From an uncultured SAR86 cluster bacterium (GTDB taxonomy: Bacteria; Pseudomonadota; Gammaproteobacteria; Magnimaribacterales; D2472), in contig CAJIYI010000001.1 of assembly GCA_905181595.1 (NCBI GenBank), positions 773,938-837,937 on the forward strand: 64,000 nt of DNA. The letters are read 5' to 3'. Positions 26,747 through 36,857 of the stretch are shown here, piece by piece. The position numbers and the translations under genes were made by a program. Under the pieces are notes generated by a model. That model saw only the letters and a list, made by a program, of their open reading frames with translations, did not search any database and was not told the origin of the DNA. The stretch's first letter is position 1. Every line of letters begins with the position of its first letter.

Positions 26747-28062
26747 TTGAACTCCTCATACATTATCTCAAGATTACTATCTAGGATTGATTGATAGTCA
26801 TACTTGCTTGGGCAAACATAACTTAACAAGGCTACATCCTCAGGAGCTAACTCTAAAGCTCCAAGTTTTTCACCTAATTCAATATCAAAAGTAACTAAGC
26901 TTTTTAAAAGCTGAGTAGCCAGAATATTTAATGGCATTACCTCTTGATAGGATTGAATAGGGACAATTGCTCTATTTCCACCATTCATAGATGCATTAAA
27001 AATGAATTGTTTAGGCTGGAACCATGATGAAATAAAAGCTGGTAATTTAGAATGAAGATTTAAGCCTGGCATAGCCCAATTAAATAAAATATCATTTGCC
27101 TCATCAGGAATAACAGAGACCTGGTTATCGTAAGCACCTAAATAATTCATAACACTTTCAGCGGTCCTACCATTTAAGACTGATCCAGAAATTATCCGGG
27201 AGCTCTCTTTAATAGCTCCAGCAGTCATTTCAGATATATTGGAACCATAGCGGATGTTTAATATTTTCGGTTCATGAACATTAGGACCACCCAAAGATAC
27301 TAACTTATTAGATCTAAGTTTCTGATTTTTTAATAGGTAACCAAGTGAAACGACTTCTTGCCAAGAAATAGTCCAGACAGTTCTATTTTGACCGACAGGA
27401 TAAAGAAAATGAATGTGCGTACCAGTTAATCCAGCTGGATGCGGACCATTAAATTGATTGTAATTAATACCTTCAACAGATTGATCAAAATCATCATTTT
27501 GAAAGGCACAATAAGTCTTAGCGTCCTTGTTGATTGATGAGATATAAGCCAAGCCTGAATTGAATAGCTCTTGGTCCTCTTTAACTAAATAAAATGGATC
27601 TATTGCCAATGGATTCGTATCACAAGCATTTATAAAAATTGCATTAGGTAAGTCTTCTTTGTTTGGAATTCTATTGTAAGGTCGAGTTTTAAAATAAGAG
27701 AGCGCGCCTGTATCAACTAAAAATTTTACCGGTGTCTCATAGTCAGCAGCAATAAACTTTGTTGGCTCTATAGAATCATCAACATCTATGGTGATAGATA
27801 AGAAACGTCTTTTTTCACCCCTATTGATAGATTCAACTACTCCAGACGATGGGGAAGTAATATAAGTACCAGGATTTTTCTTATCTTCAAAAAGTTTTTG
27901 ACCACTTGAAACCGTGTCTCCCTCTTTCACTAACATGGTTGGTTTTAGACCAACGTAATCAGGGCCTAAAATGGCTATTGTATTAATGGTTGTAGAGGAA
28001 TCGATGTCCGCGCTTGGAGCGCCAGAAATAGGTAAATCAAGTCCTTTGTTGGTTAAAATCAC
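26743..28062 (-). CDS. nqrA: Na+-NQR subunit A
   Basis: A 439-residue cytoplasmic subunit implicated in quinone binding. Its N terminus has the biotinyl-lipoyl-like fold region GLDLPISGAP and VKEGDTVSSGQKLFEDKK. The C-terminal CPSKYDYQSIL is conserved. It is the first nqr gene, 53 bp after the GAPDH-like gene; this is the longest gap in the cluster and could hold a promoter, though I see no clear one. Confidence 0.95.
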   Translation of the reverse strand: MILTNKGLDLPISGAPSADIDSSTTINTIAILGPDYVGLKPTMLVKEGDTVSSGQKLFEDKKNPGTYITSPSSGVVESINRGEKRRFLSITIDVDDSIEPTKFIAADYETPVKFLVDTGALSYFKTRPYNRIPNKEDLPNAIFINACDTNPLAIDPFYLVKEDQELFNSGLAYISSINKDAKTYCAFQNDDFDQSVEGINYNQFNGPHPAGLTGTHIHFLYPVGQNRTVWTISWQEVVSLGYLLKNQKLRSNKLVSLGGPNVHEPKILNIRYGSNISEMTAGAIKESSRIISGSVLNGRTAESVMNYLGAYDNQVSVIPDEANDILFNWAMPGLNLHSKLPAFISSWFQPKQFIFNASMNGGNRAIVPIQSYQEVMPLNILATQLLKSLVTFDIELGEKLGALELAPEDVALLSYVCPSKYDYQSILDSNLEIMYEEFK

Positions 28063-28115
28063 GCTTTCCCTTCAGTAAAAGATGAGGCAATTATAAAGGT
28101 AAAAATCGGTGGTTT

Positions 28116-29612
28116 CTACACCGAAGGATCAATTGCTTTAGGAAATCTTGGTAGCTCAATTTTTGCAACTTTTTTAGTTAAATTGAGGACTTGTTTAGAG
28201 TATCCAAACTCGTTGTCATACCAGCAATAAAGAGTTACCTGATTGCCTTCTGCAATAGTAGCTTGGGAGTCCACGATGGTCGCAAAAGGGCTAGAATAAA
28301 AGTCAGTTGAAACAGCTTCGGGTGAATTTGTATAACCAATAATTTGTCTATATTTACTACTAAAAGCGGAATTTTTTAAGAAATCATTTAACTCATCTTT
28401 AGTGACCTCTTCTTTTAAATTTAAAACCAAGACTGCAAGACTGACATTAGGAGTTGGAACTCTTATAGCATTGCCTGTTAACTTGCCACTCAATTCAGGT
28501 ATAGCCTTAGCAACTGCCTTAACAGCTCCAGTAGATGTTATCACCATGTTTAAGGGAGCGCTTCTCCCCCTTCTGTCGCCTGTATGATAGTTATCAATAA
28601 GGTTTTGGTCGTTTGTATATGAATGAACGGTTTCAATATGGCCATTTTGGATGCCATATTGATCGCTAATAACTTTTAATACCGGAACAATTGCATTGGT
28701 GGTACAAGATGCAGCTGAAATAATATTATCTGAATCTATTAGAGAATTATCGTTGACTCCAAATACAATATTTCTGATGTTACCTTTAGCTGGAGCAGTT
28801 AATATAACCTTGGAAGCTCCACAATCTAAGTGCTGTGAAAGATCGGCTTCATCTCTCCAAATTCCAGTGTTATCAATAACGATTGGTTTATTGATGCCTA
28901 ATTTTTCGTAATTAATTTCAGCAGGTCCGCTAGCATAGATAAATTTAACCGGATTCCCATTGACAACTAGTAAGTCGTTATCAAGATCTACCCTAATTGT
29001 GCCTATAAATCTGCCATGCACTGAATCTCTTCTTAGAAGACTGGCACGTTTTACCAGATCATTCTCTCCACCCTTTCGCACTACAACAGCCTTCAGTCTA
29101 AAGTAGTTTCCAGGTCCTGTGGTCTGAACTAATAACCTTGCCATTAATCTACCAATACGCCCAAATCCATATAACACTATGTCTTGAGGTTCACTAGGCC
29201 TAATAGAAGTTGAGGATGAAAAATCAAGTTGCTCATGAAGATATGAATCAATCTTATCGGGGTTATCTGCAAGATCATCAAAAAATGGGCATCTCACGGT
29301 AAGCTCACCAAGATCTATCTCGCAATCAGATAAAGCAAGATTGCTTAAACGCTCTAAGAGTGGAAATGTTTCTAACTCACTGAGCTCGTTGCCTTCGATC
29401 TGTCGAACAAACCTATGAGCCTTCATAATTTCAACCGGAGAAGCATTCACAAGAGACTGGCCATAAATCATGATATGAACACCATGACGATACAATCGAC
29501 CAATAATTGGAACCATGAGTTCAGCAAGACCCTCTCTCCACTTCCAATCACCGAAATAATCGTCAACTTTTTCCCTAGATCTCAAATCAGGGTTTTTAGT
29601 TAAGTCAGTCAT
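28116..29612 (-). CDS. Long glyceraldehyde-3-phosphate dehydrogenase-like protein
   Basis: A 498-residue protein whose residues from about 150 form a GAPDH: YGFGRIGRLMARLL for NAD, catalytic Cys in SAASCTTNAIVPVL, and WYDNEFGYSKQV. The first ~140 residues are an extra helical domain absent from normal 330-residue GAPDH. A similar long GAPDH occurs, from memory, between nqr and mfd in Pseudomonas. It may act in gluconeogenesis or have a regulatory role. The position upstream of nqrA suggests co-expression with respiration genes. Confidence 0.85.
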   Translation of the reverse strand: MTDLTKNPDLRSREKVDDYFGDWKWREGLAELMVPIIGRLYRHGVHIMIYGQSLVNASPVEIMKAHRFVRQIEGNELSELETFPLLERLSNLALSDCEIDLGELTVRCPFFDDLADNPDKIDSYLHEQLDFSSSTSIRPSEPQDIVLYGFGRIGRLMARLLVQTTGPGNYFRLKAVVVRKGGENDLVKRASLLRRDSVHGRFIGTIRVDLDNDLLVVNGNPVKFIYASGPAEINYEKLGINKPIVIDNTGIWRDEADLSQHLDCGASKVILTAPAKGNIRNIVFGVNDNSLIDSDNIISAASCTTNAIVPVLKVISDQYGIQNGHIETVHSYTNDQNLIDNYHTGDRRGRSAPLNMVITSTGAVKAVAKAIPELSGKLTGNAIRVPTPNVSLAVLVLNLKEEVTKDELNDFLKNSAFSSKYRQIIGYTNSPEAVSTDFYSSPFATIVDSQATIAEGNQVTLYCWYDNEFGYSKQVLNLTKKVAKIELPRFPKAIDPSV

Positions 29613-29621
29613 TAGCTTCTT

Positions 29622-30728
29622 TTAGAGTGATGAGTATTTATTAATGTGATGCTGTGTATTACCAAACATAGAATCAATGACAGTAAAGCGTTTTAAGTAA
29701 TGACCTATAGACATCTCATTACTTACGCCCATTCCACCATGCAGCTGAACAGCTTGCTGCCCAATATATTTTCCAGCTTTACCAACCTGAACTTTGAGTG
29801 CAGAAATAGTTTTTGAGGCTTCAGCATCTTTAGAGTCAAGTTGTAAGGTAGCTTTGATCAAAAGAGATTTGGTAATTTCTGTTTCAACAAACATGTCAAC
29901 CATTCTGTGCTGAAGAACTTGGAAGTTACTGATAGGTTGTGAAAATTGCTCTCTTTCCTTGGTGTACTGAACAGTTTTTTGATAGGCGCTGGTCATGGCA
30001 CCGACAGCTTCTGCACTGATGCATAAAATAGAAACATCAATCATTTGGTTGAACAATGCTGTTGCTTCATCGCCGCTTGCAATAAGGGCATCTGAATTCA
30101 ATGCAACATTCTCAAAAGTTAGTTCTCCACAAGTCTGTCCATCTAGAGTTCTAAAGCTTTGAAGCTCAAGACCCGAAGCATCACTATTAACAAGGACTAG
30201 AGCTGGCTTACCGTCATGTATTGCAAGAACAATAAACTGATTAGAGTTTGCTGCATTCAAAACAATTGTTTTGGAACCATTTAAAACTAAGTTATCGCCT
30301 TGTGCATCTAACGAAGTTACGCAATCAAGAAAGTTATAGCCAATATTAGCTTCTGCATAAGCAACAGAAATTTGATGATCTCCTGAAATAATACTTTCAA
30401 GCAAAGCTTGCTTTGCAGGGTAATTAGAGTTTTCAAGAATTGTTCCACTCATTACCACTGAGCTAAGGTATGGCTCAACAACTAATGATTTACCAAACTC
30501 TTCAAAAAGAACTGTTAATTCAATTGGTCCAAAGTTATATCCACCATTATCTTCGCTGAAAGGAACAGCCAACCAGCCAAGCTCAGCAAATTCTTTCCAA
30601 TTTTCAGTGCTGTAGCCAACCTCAGACTCTAAGATTTTTTCTCTGTCCGTAAAATCATAATTAGTTTCACAGAATTTGAGAACTTGCTCGCGGAGCATAT
30701 TTTGCTCATCAGAATAATTTAAATTCAT
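29622..30728 (-). CDS. Acyl-CoA dehydrogenase, second subunit of a pair
   Basis: A 368-residue acyl-CoA dehydrogenase fold. The FAD/substrate segment ISVAYAEANIGYNFLD is atypical, and the C-terminal region AVQLHGGMGVSNEMSIGHYL is conserved. It lacks the usual YEGT(S/N)EIQ end with the catalytic Glu. Two bases upstream ends another acyl-CoA dehydrogenase. Such pairs form alpha2beta2 enzymes in steroid side-chain oxidation in actinobacteria. A heteromeric enzyme here is inferred. Confidence 0.83.
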   Translation of the reverse strand: MNLNYSDEQNMLREQVLKFCETNYDFTDREKILESEVGYSTENWKEFAELGWLAVPFSEDNGGYNFGPIELTVLFEEFGKSLVVEPYLSSVVMSGTILENSNYPAKQALLESIISGDHQISVAYAEANIGYNFLDCVTSLDAQGDNLVLNGSKTIVLNAANSNQFIVLAIHDGKPALVLVNSDASGLELQSFRTLDGQTCGELTFENVALNSDALIASGDEATALFNQMIDVSILCISAEAVGAMTSAYQKTVQYTKEREQFSQPISNFQVLQHRMVDMFVETEITKSLLIKATLQLDSKDAEASKTISALKVQVGKAGKYIGQQAVQLHGGMGVSNEMSIGHYLKRFTVIDSMFGNTQHHINKYSSL

Positions 30729-30730
30729 TA

Positions 30731-31902
30731 CTAAACTCCTAGAATTGCTTTAGCAATGATATTTTTTTGAATCTCATTACTTCCACCATATATTGATGTT
30801 TTTCTAAAATTTAAGTAATGCGCAACTGAGTCACTTGCATGATCTGGACCAGCAGGAGTTTTGTTAGATTCAAAACCATCAGGGCCTTCGTATGCAAGAA
30901 TGTATTGGCCGGCTGCCTCAACAAAAAGCTCAGAGATTCTTTGTTGAATTTCAGTTCCTCTAATTTTTAATATTGATGACTCGGCACCAGGATGACCGCC
31001 ACCTGCAATAGCCGCTAATGCTCTTAGCTCTGTAAACTCTAAAGCCATGAGATCAATCTCTACTTCAGCAATTTTTTTATTCAGATCTGAGATCATTATA
31101 ATGAGCTGTCTTCTCTTTTAATCTGGATATCTGAACTTTACAAACTGGGACTCCAGCAATTCCAAATCTCTCATGCGCTAGGAGGAACTTAGCATAAGTC
31201 CAACCCTTACCCTCTTCTCCGATTAACTGATCTGCAGGAACTTTTACATCAGTAAAGAACACTGTATTTACCTCGTGATCTCCATCAATAGTAATAATAG
31301 GTTTTACTTCAATACCTGGAGTATTCATGTCAATTAAGCAAGAATGAGATACCCTCTTGTTTCTTTTGTGTTGTTTCGGTTCTTACCAAGCAGAAAATCC
31401 AATCAGCATTCTGAGCTAGGGTTGTCCAAGTTTTTGCTCCATTAACAATATAGTGATCGCCTTCAAGCACAGCTTTCGTCTTCAATGAAGCTAAGTCGGA
31501 ACCTGATCCAGGCTCTGAGTATCCTTGACACCACCATGAATTAAATTGAAGAATATCTGGAAGAAATCTATCTTTTTGCTCTTGGTTACCAAATGTATAA
31601 ATAACTGGTCCGACCATGCTGACTCCAAATGGGAGAATTGTTGGGCATTGCGCAGCGGCAAGCTCATTTAAAAAGAGATATATCTGCACTGGAGACCAGC
31701 CAGTTCCACCAAATTCAACAGGCCAGTTATACCCTGCCCAGTTTTTTTCATACAGAAATTTATGAAAATCAATCATGTCTTGTTTAGATAAAACCATTCC
31801 CTGCTCTTGCTTCTCGCGAACGTGTGAAGGGTAATCATTTGCTAAAGCTGATCTAATTTCCTCTTGAAACTGAAGATCTTGTTCTGAAAAACTTATATCC
31901 AT
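30731..31902 (-). pseudogene. Acyl-CoA dehydrogenase with two frame breaks
   Basis: Three consecutive reading frames together make one acyl-CoA dehydrogenase of about 390 residues: 31902-31330 (N domain, with YSEPGSGSDLASLKTKA), 31328-31077 (middle), and 31096-30731 (C domain, with SIYGGSNEIQKNIIA). Each junction needs one extra base removed: an A near 31334-31335 (CTT A ATT GAC) and a T near 31079 beside seven A residues (GAA T AAA). Flanking residues then join without loss. SIYGG replaces the usual YEG catalytic motif. It may be a decayed gene or sequence error. It is paired with the following ACAD. Confidence 0.85.
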
Positions 31903-31955
31903 GTTAGTGTTCCTGTTTTTTAGTTAATTCTTACCGCGAAATTATATCTCACCAT

Positions 31956-34900
31956 ATGAAAGAACAACAGAACCATTTTGAAGCTTTTGAGCTTGCGCAA
32001 TGTGCATCTAAGCACAATCAAAAAATTCTGTACCTATGCTCCTCTGACAAAGAAGCAAGATTGGTCAAGCATGAGCTGGAGTTGTATCTGCCTGCAGAAG
32101 AAATTGCTTACTACCCTGAAAGAGAAATATTGCCATACGACAGATTCTCTACGTCTCAATCTATTATTCAAAGTCGCATCGGACTATTAAATTCCAGCAA
32201 AGAAAATCTCAAGGTAATAATTACCAGCGGACTTAATTTGCTAGAAAAACTTCCTGCCAAAGAGTTTTTTACAGCTCGCAAGATTTTTCACACTGGAGAA
32301 AAATTATCTATCAAGGAGCTTGCCGATAATCTAATTCAACTTGGTTACGAAAGAACTGACAAAGTTGAGCTGATCAATCAATTTACCGTAAGAGGTGGCG
32401 TTGTAGATCTCTACTCTAGCTTTTACTCAACACCCTTAAGAGTAGACTTTTTTGGTGATGAAATTGATGACATTAGAAGGTTTGATATTGATTCACAGGC
32501 AATGACTGAAAAACTCCAATCGTTTCAATTATTCCATGGCTCAGAGATTGCTCTTGAAGAAAACTCTATCAAACGTTTTAAGGATAATTGGAGGAATTAT
32601 TTTCAAAAGCACGATGAAAGATACTGTGAGATATTTCAAAATATTTCATCTGCTGTCTTACCCGAAGGCTATGAAATATACATGCCTTTACTGCAAGACA
32701 AGGATACAAACCTTATAGATTATTTTGATGGCTTCAGTCTTATGCAAAGCCCTACTCTCAATATTGCGTTGGCTAATTACAATTCTTACATTAAAGAAAG
32801 GTACGAGGAAGAATCCATTGATTCATTGAGACCTGTAATGCAGCCAAAAGATTACTTTTTTACCCCAGATGAATTGAGTCCTTACCTAAGCAACGCTACA
32901 AATGTATCTGAAGCACAAAGTGGAGCTAAACCTGACCTAACTTTAGGCATCAATGATCAAATTAAAGAGTTAGTATCGCGACATCAAGCAGGAAAAATTA
33001 AGACGTTGTTTGTGACTGCCTCAGAGCAAATAAAATTAGATGAGCTAAACAAAGAGTATGGCTTTAAAAACGCTCTGCTCCCGTTTGATATGTCGGAGGG
33101 TCTCTTCAGCGCACCTCATCATCCAACTCGATATTTTTACGACAAGAATAGTTCCTATGCCTACATCAACGTTGAAAATTACTTGGGTCAAGATACCTCA
33201 ATCAATAAAAAAGTTGCCTCAGAGCAAGTGTCATTAGTCCACACCTTTGACAATCCCTTTCACGATGACGAACTGGTCATCCATGTAGATTACGGTGTTG
33301 GCATCTACAAGGGTCTAACGCTCTTAAAAACGAATGCAAACGAAGAGGAGTTTATTCAAATTGAGTATCTCGACAAAGAGCTGCTATACGTTCCTATTAG
33401 ACAAGCTTACTTGGTATCAAAATACCAAGTTTCACAGGTTGAAAATATTCCATTGGACTCTCTGTCATCTCTTAAATGGCGTCAGAAAAAAGAGAAAGCA
33501 GAAGCTAAAGCCAAAGACCATGCAGCTGAACTGCTAGACATAGAGTCAAGAAGGTCTGTCTCTACTTCACCTCAACTCATTTGTTCTAAAGACGAGTATC
33601 AAAAATTTTCCGATGACTTTCCTTACATCCCAACCTCAGACCAGCAAAACTGCATTAACGATGTGATCAAAGATTTGGCTCTTATCAAACCAATGAATCG
33701 AGTAATTTGTGGAGACGTAGGCTTCGGAAAAACTGAAATAGCCATGCGAGCAGCATTTGTTTGCGTCCAGGCTAAAAAGCAAGCCATGATTCTGGCTCCA
33801 AGTACCGTTTTGTCCGATCAGCATCACGAGAGTTTTACCAAGCGTTTTAGCAATTTTCCAATGAATATTTCTATATTAACTCGCCACACATCGCCAAAAG
33901 CTCGAGCAAAGCTATACGAAGATTTTAAAAACAAAAAAATAGACATCCTCGTTGGTACACATGCACTTTTAAATAACGACATTGACCTCTCAAGTCTTGG
34001 CTTGTTGGTGATAGATGAAGAGCATAGGTTTGGAACCAAGCAAAAAGAAATTATTAAGTCTCGCCAAACCACCACACACATTCTTTACATGTCGGCAACG
34101 CCGATTCCACGCACATTAAATTTAGTCTATTCAGGTCTCAAAGATTTCTCCTATCTCTACACGCCACCCATGGAGCGATTGAGTGTTAAAACTTTTTTGA
34201 ACGTTCAGAACAATCAGATTATTAAAAATGCCATCGACAGAGAGGTGACCAGAGGTGGGCAAGTTTTTATTGTTCAAAATGACATTGGCAAAATGGATAA
34301 CCTCAAAAATGATATTCAAGCCTTGCAACCCAATGCAAGAATTGGAATAGCTCATGGGCGATTAAGCAAGCAAGATATATCCCAAACTATGGGTGCCTTT
34401 AATTCAAATTCAATTGACATTTTGTTGTGCACAACGATTGTTGAAATGGGTCTAGATATTCCAAATGCCAACACCATCATTGTTATTGATGCTCAAAATT
34501 TTGGTCTTTCGCAATTACATCAACTTAGAGGCAGGGTTGGCAGAGCTTTGAGGCAATCTTATTGCTACCTCCTAATACCAACTCAAGACATTAAAAAGAA
34601 TGCAAAAAATAAGCTTGATTCCCTAGTTAGATACTCTGATCTTGGTTCTGGGTATTTTATTGCTCAAGAAGATTTAGAGATCAGGGGTGCCGGTGATTTT
34701 CTGGGCATCAAACAAAGCGGTCACATAGAAGCAATTGGACTGTCGATGTATTTATCCATGCTGAAATCTGCTGTGAACGATCTTAAGGGCATCAAAACAG
34801 AGGTTGCGATAGACTCAGAGATTAATTTTAACGACAGAGCATTGTTGCCAGATACCTATATGCCAGTGGCCAACGAGCGACTTAAGATTTACAGATCTTT

Positions 34901-35240
34901 GAACGATGCCAAATCCACCACGGATATTCATAAAATCTTTGAAGAAATTAAAGATAGGTGCGGGAAACCAAGTGATGATGTATTAAATTTGGTTGAGAAT
35001 TCTAAAATCAGGGTTCAGGCAAACATCTTGGGCATTAGAAAAATTTACAGCAACAAAGATACGGCCCTCTTAACTTTTCATGATTCGCTTGAGGATGAAG
35101 TGTATAAAAAATTAATAGAATTAATTCAATCAGGCTCAACAGGTATTAAACTAGTAGGAGCGAACAAATTAAATTTAGATGTATCGGATCAATCAAATAA
35201 AAGAGAGGCTGTCTCTGCCCTGCTTCATCAGCTTTCTTAA
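31956..35240 (+). CDS. mfd: Transcription-repair coupling factor Mfd
   Basis: A 1094-residue translocase (E. coli 1148) that removes stalled RNA polymerase and recruits UvrA. The UvrB-like N-terminal module is followed by the RNAP-binding domain (DELVIHVDYGVGIYKGL). The RecG-like motor has Walker A CGDVGFGKTEIAMRAAF, DEEH in LLVIDEEHRFG, SATPIPRTL, and QLRGRVGRA. The C-terminal TRCF domain is present. It is divergent from the broken ACAD with about 53 bp between them. Confidence 0.97.
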   Translation: MKEQQNHFEAFELAQCASKHNQKILYLCSSDKEARLVKHELELYLPAEEIAYYPEREILPYDRFSTSQSIIQSRIGLLNSSKENLKVIITSGLNLLEKLPAKEFFTARKIFHTGEKLSIKELADNLIQLGYERTDKVELINQFTVRGGVVDLYSSFYSTPLRVDFFGDEIDDIRRFDIDSQAMTEKLQSFQLFHGSEIALEENSIKRFKDNWRNYFQKHDERYCEIFQNISSAVLPEGYEIYMPLLQDKDTNLIDYFDGFSLMQSPTLNIALANYNSYIKERYEEESIDSLRPVMQPKDYFFTPDELSPYLSNATNVSEAQSGAKPDLTLGINDQIKELVSRHQAGKIKTLFVTASEQIKLDELNKEYGFKNALLPFDMSEGLFSAPHHPTRYFYDKNSSYAYINVENYLGQDTSINKKVASEQVSLVHTFDNPFHDDELVIHVDYGVGIYKGLTLLKTNANEEEFIQIEYLDKELLYVPIRQAYLVSKYQVSQVENIPLDSLSSLKWRQKKEKAEAKAKDHAAELLDIESRRSVSTSPQLICSKDEYQKFSDDFPYIPTSDQQNCINDVIKDLALIKPMNRVICGDVGFGKTEIAMRAAFVCVQAKKQAMILAPSTVLSDQHHESFTKRFSNFPMNISILTRHTSPKARAKLYEDFKNKKIDILVGTHALLNNDIDLSSLGLLVIDEEHRFGTKQKEIIKSRQTTTHILYMSATPIPRTLNLVYSGLKDFSYLYTPPMERLSVKTFLNVQNNQIIKNAIDREVTRGGQVFIVQNDIGKMDNLKNDIQALQPNARIGIAHGRLSKQDISQTMGAFNSNSIDILLCTTIVEMGLDIPNANTIIVIDAQNFGLSQLHQLRGRVGRALRQSYCYLLIPTQDIKKNAKNKLDSLVRYSDLGSGYFIAQEDLEIRGAGDFLGIKQSGHIEAIGLSMYLSMLKSAVNDLKGIKTEVAIDSEINFNDRALLPDTYMPVANERLKIYRSLNDAKSTTDIHKIFEEIKDRCGKPSDDVLNLVENSKIRVQANILGIRKIYSNKDTALLTFHDSLEDEVYKKLIELIQSGSTGIKLVGANKLNLDVSDQSNKREAVSALLHQLS

Positions 35241-36108
35241 AGCGAGTCCCCTGCTTTTAGTCTTTTTTGTTAGCTCAAATGCTTTATATGCAAAAGATCT
35301 CAAGGAATATTACATTGAAGTCATAGTCTTTGAGCAGTTAGAGATTACTCAGGAAGAGGATTTATCCCCAGTATTGCTTGATTTGAAATCCAAAAATCTC
35401 ATATCTCTCCTCGAGAGGCAAGCTAATAAAATTAATACAGAGGCTGTTGAAAAATCTTTTGAGGCAAAGGTCAGTGGTGATCTCCTAAATAATTTAGAGA
35501 TCATAGATCTAGACTCACCCTCAATCATCGAGCCTGATGATGCAAAAGAAGAAAAGAAATATATCTTAAAAACGGATAAATGGTTTGAAAGAAATGATCA
35601 ACTAAAAGAGCTCAATAATATTTATAGAAGATTGGATAGGCGAAATGAATACAAAGTTCTGCATAAAATTTCATGGATTCAGCCTGCACTTCCTGATGAA
35701 GAGACACCATATGTCCATGAAATATTTGATACTCATGGCCTACTAATTAGGCTTTATCAGAGCAGATACCTCCATTTAGATTTAATTGGATACATGAATG
35801 GAAATCTTGAATCCAATCAGAATGAAGAGCAAATTGAGTTGATTAAATTTACTGCCCTACAGGAATCTATACCTGAGGATGTAGAGCAAATTGATATACC
35901 TGTATCTAGTGACTTACTCTACCTAGAATCTATACCAGAGAAAATTGAGATCACAGGTGAGAAAAACAAGGAGCAAGCACCAAAGATTACGGAAGGGATG
36001 GTTGAGTATATTTTAAGAGAAGATCGAAGAGTTTTTCAGAATGAGTCGCATTTTTTTGATCACCCAAAAATGGGGATCATCGTATCTGTTTACGATTCTT
36101 CGCTATAA
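35179..36108 (+). CDS. CsiV-like periplasmic protein
   Basis: A protein of up to 309 residues with an N-terminal signal-like segment (ISFLKASPLLLVFFVSSNALYA) followed by EYYIEVIVFEQLE, the opening typical of the CsiV family (DUF2803), which in Vibrio binds peptidoglycan and assists cell-shape maintenance. The position after mfd is the same as for the Pseudomonas homologue, as I recall. The ATG at 35179 lies inside mfd and has no obvious ribosome binding site, so the true start may be slightly downstream. The 3' end overlaps nfuA by 19 bp. Confidence 0.65.
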   Translation: MYRINQIKERLSLPCFISFLKASPLLLVFFVSSNALYAKDLKEYYIEVIVFEQLEITQEEDLSPVLLDLKSKNLISLLERQANKINTEAVEKSFEAKVSGDLLNNLEIIDLDSPSIIEPDDAKEEKKYILKTDKWFERNDQLKELNNIYRRLDRRNEYKVLHKISWIQPALPDEETPYVHEIFDTHGLLIRLYQSRYLHLDLIGYMNGNLESNQNEEQIELIKFTALQESIPEDVEQIDIPVSSDLLYLESIPEKIEITGEKNKEQAPKITEGMVEYILREDRRVFQNESHFFDHPKMGIIVSVYDSSL

Positions 36109-36692
36109 AAAGCGTTCTCATCCATGGTGTGATCTGTCATGTCTCTTACGCCAGCCAGCTCAGGCATAGACTCTAATAACGTTTTCTCAACCCCATCTTT
36201 AAGAGTGACATCTACCATGCTACAACCCTGACAGCCGCCTCCAAATTGCAGGATGGCATATTTGTCTTCGGTAATTTCTTTTAAACTCACAAGGCCGCCA
36301 TGGGACTCCAGCATAGGATTAATCTCGTTATAAATAACGTAATTAACTCTATCTTCTAGTGGGCTATCTGGCGAAATATTTGGAAGACGTGCATTAGGAG
36401 CTTTGATAGTTAATTGACCACCAAAATTGTCTATATCGTAATTAACTTCTGAATCTTCTAAAAATGGAATACTGCGCTCTTCAACATAGACTGATAGAGT
36501 TGGCAGAGAAATCAATACATCAGAAGGGACTATTTCATCCGGCTTTGCATATGCCAAACAAGTCTCTGCATGGGGTGTTCCAGGATCAGAGATAAAAACT
36601 CTCACAGCAGTTCCGGGTTCATTTTTCTCGGTGATTAGCTTGGAAAGATATTCTTCGGCAGTTTTTGTAATTGTGATAATCTGACTTTTCAT
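36090..36692 (-). CDS. nfuA: Fe-S biogenesis protein NfuA
   Basis: A 200-residue Fe-S carrier. The N-terminal degenerate A-type domain (VRVFISDPGTPHAETCLAY) is followed by the C-terminal Nfu domain with the CxxC in QFGGGCQGCSMVDVTLKDG. It delivers 4Fe-4S clusters to apo-enzymes under stress. Length fits E. coli NfuA (191). It is divergent from the DUF2970 miniprotein gene with only 3 bp between start codons. Confidence 0.95.
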   Translation of the reverse strand: MKSQIITITKTAEEYLSKLITEKNEPGTAVRVFISDPGTPHAETCLAYAKPDEIVPSDVLISLPTLSVYVEERSIPFLEDSEVNYDIDNFGGQLTIKAPNARLPNISPDSPLEDRVNYVIYNEINPMLESHGGLVSLKEITEDKYAILQFGGGCQGCSMVDVTLKDGVEKTLLESMPELAGVRDMTDHTMDENAFYSEES

Positions 36693-36695
36693 ATT

Positions 36696-36857
36696 ATGTG
36701 GATCAAAAGAATATTAGCTTCGTTAATGGGCGTTCGTAAATCTAGCGATTTAGAGGAGGACTTAAATAAGTTAACTCTGCCTAGATTCATTGTCTTGTTT
36801 ATCCTATTAAACGCTGCATTTATTTCATTTATTATACTCGCAATCAATTTGATATGA
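36696..36857 (+). CDS. DUF2970-like membrane miniprotein
   Basis: A 53-residue ORF read from the plus strand. The N-terminal part IKRILASLMGVRKSSDLEEDL is followed by one membrane helix, FIVLFILLNAAFISFIILA. The arrangement matches DUF2970 proteins (a short GVQ-like motif, then a single helix). Its stop overlaps the trmA ATG (ATGA), supporting real translation. Function is unknown. Confidence 0.65.
   Translation: MWIKRILASLMGVRKSSDLEEDLNKLTLPRFIVLFILLNAAFISFIILAINLI

Noticed and set aside
31071-31082. Programmed frameshift at GAA T AAAAAAA in the ACAD gene
   Set aside because: A seven-A run is a common sequencing error site, and a -1 slippery site would shift the wrong way. I kept it only as part of the frame-break finding.
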